Assembly: GCA_946482585.1 (NCBI GenBank)
Contig: CAMLSI010000381.1
Coordinates: 1-5,228 of the forward strand
DNA from: an uncultured Lysobacteraceae bacterium
Lineage (GTDB): Bacteria > Pseudomonadota > Gammaproteobacteria > Xanthomonadales > Rhodanobacteraceae
Length of the DNA: 5,228 nt
Reading direction: 5' to 3'
A program made the position numbers and the translations under genes. Below, piece by piece: positions 1 through 4,810 of the stretch. Below the pieces are notes generated by a model, which was not told where the DNA came from, did no database searches, and saw only the letters and a program-made list of their open reading frames with translations. Position 1 is the stretch's first letter; each line of letters begins with the position of its first letter.

Positions 1-45
1 AAGCTCGCGAAACGCCCCGGCCCCGAGCGCAACGAGCGCGGCTGA
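1..45 (+). CDS. Possible C-terminal tail of an upstream gene (partial)
   Basis: Reading from base 1, frame 1 is open for 14 codons (KLAKRPGPERNERG) and ends at TGA 43-45. Thirteen of the 14 codons end in G or C, a stronger third-position bias than either other plus frame shows over the same bases; this matches the coding style of the other genes here. The tail is basic and proline/glycine-rich, as many disordered C-termini are, but it is too short to assign to a family. The competing reading is frame 2, which stays open from base 2 to TAG 290-292 without resembling any protein I know. A GCCCC/GGGGC pairing (20-24 with 49-53) followed by only three T could be a weak terminator for this gene. 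Confidence 0.3.
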   Translation, partial: KLAKRPGPERNERG

Positions 46-133
46 GCGGGGGCTTTCACCGATGGGGTCGGGCTGCAGGCGCGTCCGATCGCTGCGCGAC
101 GTGGCGTGTGCTCGCGCCGGCGAGCGCAGGATC

Positions 134-221
134 GCGGTGCTGACGCACGCCGAACTCCACGATCGTGCGGTCGCCGACGGCGACCACACGCTGCGCCGAG
201 CGCGCGTCCACGCGTGGCGCT
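134..221. repeat. Cluster of three inverted repeats (hairpins)
   Basis: Three inverted repeats lie close together. The first is GC-bulge-GTGC (134-140), loop TGAC, GCACGC (145-150). The second and strongest is CGTG-C-GGTCGCC (164-175), loop GAC (176-178), GGCGACC-A-CACG (179-190): 11 base pairs with one C/A mismatch. The third is AGCGCGCGT (199-207), loop CC, ACGCG-TGG-CGCT (210-221), with a three-base bulge. No T-run follows any of them, so they are not intrinsic terminators. They could be REP-like palindromes, part of a structured RNA, or chance pairing in very GC-rich DNA. Confidence 0.4.
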
Positions 222-271
222 ACGGCGCCGGCGCAATCCCCGTGGATTTTCCGGCACGCTGCCTGCGTCAA

Positions 272-280
272 GGGGGGGGG
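272..280. repeat. G9 homopolymer tract
   Basis: Nine consecutive G lie about 23 bases before the AT-rich palindrome that probably belongs to the receptor promoter, and about 210 bases before the receptor start codon. Tracts of this length are prone to slipped-strand length change. Because no gene clearly covers it, any effect would be on promoter spacing or activity rather than on a reading frame. Confidence 0.7.
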
Positions 281-302
281 CGTGTCAAATAGTGCATTAA
301 GA

Positions 303-321
303 GACAATATTTATTATTGAC
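303..321 (+). promoter_or_regulatory. Putative Fur-like operator / promoter of the receptor gene
   Basis: An AT-rich island stands out sharply from the GC-rich surroundings. It contains the inverted repeat CAATA (305-309), five-base spacer, TATTG (315-319), centred on 312. Laid over the 19-base Fur consensus GATAATGATAATCATTATC at the same centre, I count 12 of 19 matches. TATTAT (312-317) is a possible -10 hexamer, but no good -35 sits at the right distance. A Fur operator overlapping the promoter would fit a FecA-like TonB-dependent receptor. The island is about 170 nt from the start codon, so this implies a long leader. Other MerR/Fur/Zur-type repressors or a simple AT-rich UP element are alternatives. 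Confidence 0.3.
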
Positions 322-490
322 GGGCTGCGACAACCGGTCGCAGGGGAGGAAGGACGGTGCGCGCAACCCGTACGGCACCGCGACGGCACTCAGTCGCCAT
401 GATGCACGGCAAACGGTGCGGCCTTCCGTCGCATTCTGCGCAGCGCGCGGCCGTGGTGTATTCGCTTTCTGATCCGCCGGAGTTTCCCGC

Positions 491-2515
491 ATGCCGTTGT
501 TGCCGTTGTCCGCTTCGATCGCGCTCGCCTTGAGTGCGACACCTCCCGTTACGCCCGATGCCGACGCCGGCGGCGGGTGGCGACTGCCGCGCGTCGAGGT
601 CGAAGCCGATGTCGACGCGGGCAGCGCGCCGGTCGACGCCGCGAAGCGGCGTCTCGGCGAAATCGCGGGCGCTGCGACGGTGGTCGATGCCGAACGCTAT
701 CGCGAGCAGCGCGCCAGCACGCTCGCCGATGCGCTGGGTTACGCCGCCGGCGTGTTCGTGCAGCCGCGTTTCGGGGCCGAGGAATCGCGGCTGTCGGTGC
801 GCGGCTCGGGGTTGCAGCGCACGTTCCATCTGCGCGGGCTCGAGCTGATGCAGGACGGCATCTATCTGAACCAGGCCGACGGCGGCGGCGATTTCCAGGC
901 GGTAGAGCCGCTGGCCGCACGCTATGTCGAGGTCTATCGCGGCGCGAACGCGCTGCAGTACGGCGCTGCGACGCTCGGCGGCGCGATCAATTTCGTGAGT
1001 CCGACGGGCCGCAGCGCGCCGCCGCTCGATCTGCGTCTCGAAGGCGGCAGCTTCGGCTACCTGCGCGGGCAGACGGCGCTGGCCGGTGCCGGGGAGTCGC
1101 AGGACTACTACGCGAGCGTCACCGCGTTCAAGCAGGACGGCTTCCGCGATCACGCCAAGCAGGAAACCTATCGCCTGTTCTCGAACTACGGCATCGGTTT
1201 CGACGGCGGCGAGACGCGTTTCTACTTCGCTCGCGTCGACACGAATTCGGCCTTGCCCGGCAGCCTGACCTGGACCGAGCTGCGGGCCGACCCGCGCCGC
1301 GCGGCGCCGAACAGTCTCGCACTCGACCAGCGCCGCGATTTCGATCTGACGCGCGTGGCCAATCGCACGGCGTTCGAGCTCGGCGATGCGGACACGCTCG
1401 ATGTCGGCGTGTCCTACACGGCCAAGCACCTGAATCATCCGATCAGCCAGGTCGTCGTGCAGGACTCGCGCGATTACGGCGCGAACCTGCGCTGGCGCCG
1501 CGAGACGGGAGAGCGCGACGTACTGAGCGCCGGTCTCGCGCTGATCGCCGGCACCATCGATGACGAGCGCTACGTCAACGCCGGCGGTGAGCGCGGCGCG
1601 TTGATCAATGGATTCCACGACGAGGCGACACGCTATTCCGCGTTCGTCGAGCAACAGTACTACGTCACGGAACGTACGGCGCTGGTGTTGGGTGTGCAGG
1701 GCTCGCGCAACCGGCGCGAAGCCGACGACTCGGTGATCACGAACGCGCGCGACGAAAGCTACGCGCGTACGTATTCGGGCGTCAGCCCCAAGCTCGGGCT
1801 GCGCTACGAACCGGAAGCCGGTGTCAGCGTGTTCGCGAACGTGAGCCGCAGCTACGAGCCGCCGAGTTTCGGCGAGCTGGCCGGCGGTCCCCAGGTCACG
1901 CTCGTGGACGCGCAGACCGCCACCAGCGCCGAAGCCGGCATCCGCATCGAGCGCGAAGGCCTGTCGCTCGACGCCGCGCTGTATCGCGCCGACCTGCGCG
2001 ACGAATTGCTCTCGCTGACCGACGCCGACGGCAATCCGCGCGGCACGGTGAATGCCGCGCGCACGCGGCACCAGGGACTCGAGTTCGGCGCCTCGTGGCG
2101 CGTGACCGATGCGATCGAGTTGCGCACTGCCTACCTCTGGAACGATTTCCGCTTCGACGGTGATCCGGTGTTCGGCGACAACCGGCTCGCCGGCATCGCA
2201 CCGCAATTGCTGCGCGCGGAACTGCGCTGGACTTTCGGGCCGGTATATCTGGCGCCGAATCTCGAATGGTCGCCGCAGCGCAGCTACGTCGACCACGCGA
2301 ACACGCTCGCGGCGCCGTCGTACGCGATCGCCGGCCTGCGCGTCGGCGGCGACTGGCAGCAGCGCTGGCGCTGGTTCGTCGACGCGCGCAACGTAGGCGA
2401 CCGCCGCTACGCGGCGACCACTGGCGCGATCGCCAACGCGCTCGGCCAGGACAGCCGCCAGTTCCTGCCCGGCGACGGCCGCTCGGTGTTCGTCGGCCTC
2501 GAGTGGCGGCGCTGA
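491..2515 (+). CDS. TonB-dependent outer-membrane receptor, FecA-like
   Basis: This 674-residue protein is a ligand-gated outer-membrane transporter powered by TonB-ExbB-ExbD. It has a short hydrophobic leader (about 1-17), a TonB-box-like segment RLPRVEVEA (31-39), a plug domain (about 55-172) with LSVRGSG and the hallmark VYRGANALQYGAATLGG (148-164) followed by AINFVSPTG, and a beta-barrel for the rest. The plug wording is that of the COG4772 (FecA) group, so ferric siderophore or ferric chelate is the most likely cargo; the sequence does not define the ligand. The start is well fixed: an in-frame TGA lies at 470-472 and GGAG (479-482) is 8 bases upstream of the ATG. Oddities: the leader has no Lys or Arg before its hydrophobic stretch, and the protein ends LEWRR instead of in an aromatic residue. 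No FecIR or TonB gene is adjacent in this window. Confidence 0.95.
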   Translation: MPLLPLSASIALALSATPPVTPDADAGGGWRLPRVEVEADVDAGSAPVDAAKRRLGEIAGAATVVDAERYREQRASTLADALGYAAGVFVQPRFGAEESRLSVRGSGLQRTFHLRGLELMQDGIYLNQADGGGDFQAVEPLAARYVEVYRGANALQYGAATLGGAINFVSPTGRSAPPLDLRLEGGSFGYLRGQTALAGAGESQDYYASVTAFKQDGFRDHAKQETYRLFSNYGIGFDGGETRFYFARVDTNSALPGSLTWTELRADPRRAAPNSLALDQRRDFDLTRVANRTAFELGDADTLDVGVSYTAKHLNHPISQVVVQDSRDYGANLRWRRETGERDVLSAGLALIAGTIDDERYVNAGGERGALINGFHDEATRYSAFVEQQYYVTERTALVLGVQGSRNRREADDSVITNARDESYARTYSGVSPKLGLRYEPEAGVSVFANVSRSYEPPSFGELAGGPQVTLVDAQTATSAEAGIRIEREGLSLDAALYRADLRDELLSLTDADGNPRGTVNAARTRHQGLEFGASWRVTDAIELRTAYLWNDFRFDGDPVFGDNRLAGIAPQLLRAELRWTFGPVYLAPNLEWSPQRSYVDHANTLAAPSYAIAGLRVGGDWQQRWRWFVDARNVGDRRYAATTGAIANALGQDSRQFLPGDGRSVFVGLEWRR

Positions 2516-2554
2516 CGCGCGAACGAATCAGGACAGGCGGCGACCGCGACACGC

Positions 2555-2565
2555 GCTAGCATCCG
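2555..2565 (+). promoter_or_regulatory. Possible -10 region of the VOC gene
   Basis: GCTAGCATCCG contains TAGCAT (2557-2562), a plausible -10 hexamer 32 bases before the VOC start codon. No convincing -35 is visible. Its resemblance to the element upstream of the YjbR-like gene (GCTAGACTCGG on the minus strand) is the main reason to list it. If real, the VOC gene has its own promoter rather than depending on read-through from the receptor. Confidence 0.25.
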
Positions 2566-2594
2566 CGCACCACGACCGACTCGCGGAGCCGCCC

Positions 2595-2978
2595 ATGCTG
2601 CATCACATTTCGTTCGCCGTCGCCGACCTGCTGCGCGCGACCGCGTTCTACGACGCCGTCATGCCGGCGCTCGGCTATCGCCGCGTCTGGACCAGCGATA
2701 CCGGCGCGGGCTATGGCATGCACGACGAGGACGAGTTCTTCGCGATCAAGCAGCGCAACCTCGTGCAGATCTCGCCGTCGGGCTTTCATCTCGCGTTCGC
2801 CGCGCCCTCGCACGCGGCGGTCGATCGCTTTCATGCGCTCGCGCTGGCGCAGGGCGGACGCGACCAGGGCTCGCCGGGCCCGCGGTCGCACTACGGCCCG
2901 AACTATTACGCCGCGTTCGTGATCGATCCCGACGGCTACTGGATCGAGGCCGTGATCGACCGGGCCGTCGACGATTGA
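2595..2978 (+). CDS. VOC-family (glyoxalase/bleomycin-resistance fold) protein
   Basis: This 127-residue protein is a single vicinal-oxygen-chelate module pair, the usual size for small family members that act as dimers in the cytoplasm. It opens with LHHISFAVADLLRATAFYD, the typical first beta-strand and helix. It continues with GFHLAFAA (63-70), and closes with SHYGPNYYAAFVIDPDGYWIEAV (98-120 region), the characteristic final strands. His3 or His4, His65 and Glu118 are at the positions where the family usually binds its divalent metal, so a metal-dependent reaction (lyase, dioxygenase or thiol transfer) is possible, but the substrate cannot be read from the sequence. GGAG (2585-2588) lies six bases before the ATG. 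The gene follows the receptor by 79 bases and is convergent with the YjbR-like gene, with about 30 bases between the stop codons and no obvious terminator there. Confidence 0.9.
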   Translation: MLHHISFAVADLLRATAFYDAVMPALGYRRVWTSDTGAGYGMHDEDEFFAIKQRNLVQISPSGFHLAFAAPSHAAVDRFHALALAQGGRDQGSPGPRSHYGPNYYAAFVIDPDGYWIEAVIDRAVDD

Positions 2979-3008
2979 CGCGGTGCCACATGATGCGGGT
3001 CCGTGCGC

Positions 3009-3419
3009 TCAGCCGCGCTCGGCGATCACGCGCGCCGCGAGCGCCTTGGGCGCGAGCGCGCAATAGCTCGCGACGAGCAAGGGTTCGATCTGGTCCCAGT
3101 CGCTGTCGACGTGGACCTTGATGCCGGCGATGTCGCGCCACCAGGTCGGCAGGAAGAACGGCGGTCGTGCGAAGCGCGGCGTGTCGGCGGCCGGACCCTG
3201 CGTACGGAACGTGAGCACGCAGACCGGCCCATCGTCGCCGGCCGCGGCCGCGTAGGCCGGCGGCCAGCCGCCGTCGATCATGACGACATGCGCGAAGTTC
3301 TTCTTGCGGATGCACCAGCGGGTGCCGGTCCAGGCGACTTCCTCGACGACGTCCGGCAGGTCGAGACAGACGAGCCGGACCTTCTCGATGATCGCGACGG
3401 GCGGTTGGGGCGGCGTCAT
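3009..3419 (-). CDS. MmcQ/YjbR-family (DUF419-like) protein
   Basis: This 136-residue cytoplasmic protein resembles the MmcQ/YjbR family, small alpha/beta proteins with a fold related to DNA-binding CyaY-like domains and no firmly established biochemical role. Supporting features are the opening CLDLPDVVEEVAW (18-30), the RWCIRKKNFAHVVMIDGG strand pair (34-51), and the ending DSDWDQIEPLLVASYCALAPKAL (105-127), where the DW(D/E) turn and the final S-Y-x-x-x-A-P-K are what I associate with the family. Length is close to the family norm. No good Shine-Dalgarno sequence precedes the ATG (upstream bases read GTCCTGCC), so initiation may be weak or leaderless-like. It lies downstream of the Tat-exported protein gene on the same strand, but the 205-base gap and its own likely promoter argue against a tight operon. 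Confidence 0.82.
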   Translation of the reverse strand: MTPPQPPVAIIEKVRLVCLDLPDVVEEVAWTGTRWCIRKKNFAHVVMIDGGWPPAYAAAAGDDGPVCVLTFRTQGPAADTPRFARPPFFLPTWWRDIAGIKVHVDSDWDQIEPLLVASYCALAPKALAARVIAERG

Positions 3420-3445
3420 GGCAGGACCGGGCGGGAGCGACGTCC

Positions 3446-3456
3446 CCGAGTCTAGC
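3446..3456 (-). promoter_or_regulatory. Possible -10 region of the YjbR-like gene
   Basis: On the minus strand the bases read GCTAGACTCGG. TAGACT (3454-3449) is a possible -10 hexamer about 30 bases before the start codon at 3419. The best upstream hexamer at 17-base spacing (TCGATT) matches TTGACA at only three positions. The element mirrors GCTAGCATCCG at a similar distance upstream of the VOC gene. Confidence 0.25.
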
Positions 3457-3472
3457 GGCGTGTAATGGACAA

Positions 3473-3579
3473 ATCGAAAGCGGTTCGCTGGTCTTGGCCG
3501 CGCAGGACGTGCGCCTGAGCGAGCCCATCGCAGGTGTTATCGGCCTCGCTCCGGAGCGGCGTCCTGCACGCCTTTTTTT
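3473..3579 (+). ncRNA. Candidate small RNA ending at an orphan terminator
   Basis: This is an inference from structure and position. The plus strand carries an intrinsic terminator (3558-3579) with no plus-strand gene before it for about 580 bases. Upstream of it are several potential hairpins: AGCG-GTT-CGCT (3479-3489), GCGC/GCGC (3500-3503 with 3511-3514), and GAGCGAG (3517-3523) pairing with CTCGCTC (3545-3551), which extends by two pairs past a one-base bulge. TGTAAT (3461-3466) is a fair -10, with GCGACG (3437-3442) as a poor -35 at 18-base spacing, which would start the RNA near 3473 and give about 107 nt. A 17-codon open frame (3465-3518) overlaps but lacks a ribosome binding site. The flanking genes are both on the other strand, so the RNA would be intergenic rather than antisense to a coding region. 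Confidence 0.3.
3558..3579 (+). terminator. Rho-independent terminator (plus strand)
   Basis: GGCGT (3558-3562), loop CCTGC, ACGCC (3568-3572) is directly followed by seven T (3573-3579). The stem is short but GC-rich and the T-run is uninterrupted in a region otherwise poor in T. A competing palindrome CGCTCCGGAGCG (3547-3558) lies just before it. The T-run is on the correct side only for plus-strand transcription, although both neighbouring genes are on the minus strand. Confidence 0.55.
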
Positions 3580-3624
3580 GCGGTCCTTCTTCCGATTCAT
3601 CCGTTGCAGCCTGCGGCCGCCGCC

Positions 3625-4695
3625 TCAGGCCGTGCGCGTGAACTCGCTGATCCAGTTCGTCTCCCACCCGCCGCCGTCGGTGGCGCTCGCCTGTTCCCAG
3701 CGTGCCGACGTCGGCGTGATCTGCGACCAGCGCACACGGGTGCGGACCGGACGGCCCTCGTGCGTGTCGTCGCCGACGAACTCCCCGACGCCACCGACGA
3801 AACGGCCGCGCAGCGGTGCTCCGAGCGTCGTCGGCGCGCGCCCGTCGAACCACCAGCTCAGCCATTCGCCGCCGGTCGCATCGAATGCGCGCAGGCCGAT
3901 ACCGCGGAATGCGCCGCCCGGAAAATTCATGAGGTTGTCGCCGACGTTGCCGTGTCCGCCGAGCACGGGCCAGTTCACGAGCGTGCCGTCGAACTCGTCC
4001 CAGTCCGTGCTGCCCGCGAGCCGTTGGCGCAGACGCCGGTGGTGTACCTTCCAGCTGCCGACGAGGAAGTCGAAGTCATGCGGCCGCGTGTCGAGCAGCG
4101 CGATCGGCGTGGCCTGCTTCGCGGTACGTGTGAAAAAGTTCTCCCAGTTCACTTCCCAGGTCTTGCCGTCGTCGGGCGAGAAGGCCTGCTCCCAGTGCGG
4201 CTCGCGACTGTGGATGTCGAGCCAGCGGAAACGCATGATGATGGGCTTGCCTCTGAGCGTGTCGGCGCCGCTGAACACGCCGGTGTCGCCGTCGAAACGT
4301 CCCGTGACCGGCGCATCGAGCCGTGCGGGGTGGCGCCCGTCCAGCCACCAGATCGACCACCGGCGCGTGGCCTCGTCGTAGGTTCGTATCGTCAGGCCGC
4401 GATAGACTCCGGCCGGCAATTCCACGAGGTTGTCGTCGATCGTGCCCAGACCGCCCATCGCGAGCCACAACGCGCTCTTGCCGCCGAAGTGTTCCCACTG
4501 CGTCGAACCGACGAGCCGCTCCTTGAGGCGGCGATGGCGTACGTCCCAATTGCCGATGAGCCAGGTCCATTCGCGCTCGGGCGTCGTGTCCGCGCCGGCC
4601 TGCAGCCAGCGCGACGTGCCCAGCGCGGCGGCGCCGCCGGCGAGGCTCAATGCGGCGATGAAGTCGCGTCGCGTCATCGAAACGATAGCGGTCAT
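3625..4695 (-). CDS. Tat-exported protein with two tandem DUF1579-like domains
   Basis: The protein has 356 residues from the chosen start. The N-terminus carries a twin-arginine signal (TRRDF, residues 8-12) and then an alanine/glycine-rich hydrophobic stretch (13-26), so the folded protein should be exported to the periplasm. The rest is one domain twice (about 43-192 and 208-356), each ending FTRTA. Both copies hold HRRLKERL/HRRLRQRL, DNL, a W-x-x-WW-x-DGR motif (from residues 113 and 278) and WEQA. The repeat pattern resembles DUF1579-type, probably calycin-like, proteins; a ligand-binding or enzymatic role is not established. I prefer ATG 4695 over the longer ORF from 4752 because AGGAG (4708-4704) lies eight bases before it and because the Tat motif then sits near the N-terminus; ATG 4677 is a further option. 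A LysR regulator is divergent across 115 bases. Confidence 0.85.
   Translation of the reverse strand: MTAIVSMTRRDFIAALSLAGGAAALGTSRWLQAGADTTPEREWTWLIGNWDVRHRRLKERLVGSTQWEHFGGKSALWLAMGGLGTIDDNLVELPAGVYRGLTIRTYDEATRRWSIWWLDGRHPARLDAPVTGRFDGDTGVFSGADTLRGKPIIMRFRWLDIHSREPHWEQAFSPDDGKTWEVNWENFFTRTAKQATPIALLDTRPHDFDFLVGSWKVHHRRLRQRLAGSTDWDEFDGTLVNWPVLGGHGNVGDNLMNFPGGAFRGIGLRAFDATGGEWLSWWFDGRAPTTLGAPLRGRFVGGVGEFVGDDTHEGRPVRTRVRWSQITPTSARWEQASATDGGGWETNWISEFTRTA
3628..4569 (-). repeat. Internal tandem duplication inside the Tat-exported protein gene
   Basis: The first copy spans about 4569-4120 and the second about 4074-3628, joined by a linker of about 15 residues. The protein copies align almost without gaps (offset 165 residues through most of the length, 164 at the end). 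Similarity is still visible in the DNA: GAGGTTGTCG occurs at the matching place in both copies (near 3931 and 4425 on the plus strand). Identity is clearly partial, so this is an old domain duplication rather than a recent DNA repeat. Confidence 0.85.
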
Positions 4696-4810
4696 GCGTC
4701 TGGCTCCTGCGTCAGATGAGAGTGAGGCGCGGCGGCGCGCGCTGCCGAGCATGACGAGCGCGTGCCGCGGCGGCGACGCGAAATCCGGCGGCGCAGGCTA
4801 AGGCGGACTT
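4696..4810. promoter_or_regulatory. Divergent intergenic region between the Tat-exported protein and LysR genes
   Basis: These 115 bases must carry the promoters for both divergent genes. An inverted repeat CGCGCT (4738-4743), 13-base spacer, AGCGCG (4757-4762) is centred near the middle and could be a LysR binding site, although its spacing gives T-N13-A rather than the usual T-N11-A. The Shine-Dalgarno sequence of the minus gene is at 4704-4708, and AAGG (4800-4803) serves the LysR gene. I cannot pick out convincing -35/-10 pairs for either direction. LysR proteins commonly control a divergent neighbour from such a region. Confidence 0.4.

Larger units (their letters stand above)
46..490. 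other. Long non-coding region upstream of the receptor gene
   Basis: I see no convincing gene in these 445 bases. Short open frames exist on both strands (for example plus 62-292 and minus 56-307), but none has a recognisable product or a clear ribosome binding site, and their composition looks like ordinary GC-rich open frame. The region contains three GC-rich hairpins between 134 and 221, a run of nine G at 272-280, an abrupt AT-rich block at about 287-320, and then about 170 nt that would be the receptor mRNA leader. In that leader CGGTGC (355-360) can pair with GCACCG (375-380), and GCAC (404-407) with GTGC (416-419). I looked for cobalamin and TPP riboswitch core motifs and did not find them. 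Confidence 0.6.

Noticed and set aside
2..292. Plus-strand frame 2 open from the window start to TAG 290-292, and a minus-strand frame at 56-307
   Set aside because: Neither has a recognisable product or ribosome binding site; the G9 tract and hairpins lie inside them, and frame 1 has the better third-position bias at the window start.
322..490. Cobalamin or TPP riboswitch in the receptor leader
   Set aside because: The conserved B12-box and the TPP core motifs are absent, and the receptor does not resemble BtuB in its plug region.
314..2296. A 660-codon open frame on the minus strand opposite the receptor gene
   Set aside because: It is a GC-bias shadow: its translation is rich in Arg/Ala/Val with no recognisable domain, while the plus strand over the same bases encodes a textbook TonB-dependent receptor.
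2979..3008. Bidirectional terminator between the convergent VOC and YjbR-like genes
   Set aside because: The 30 bases contain no clear stem and no T-run on either strand.
3465..3518. A 17-codon open frame with two Trp codons shortly before the terminator, reminiscent of an attenuation leader peptide
   Set aside because: No Shine-Dalgarno sequence precedes it and no plus-strand biosynthetic gene follows the terminator, so attenuation has nothing to control.
2746..3600. A 284-codon minus-strand frame across the VOC and YjbR-like genes
   Set aside because: It overlaps two well-supported genes in other frames and translates to an arginine-rich sequence typical of off-frame reading in GC-rich DNA.
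3494..4719. Plus-strand open frames of 295 and 371 codons opposite the Tat-exported protein gene
   Set aside because: They are mirror frames of a gene with a clear Tat signal, duplicated domain and Shine-Dalgarno sequence on the minus strand; their translations show no family features.
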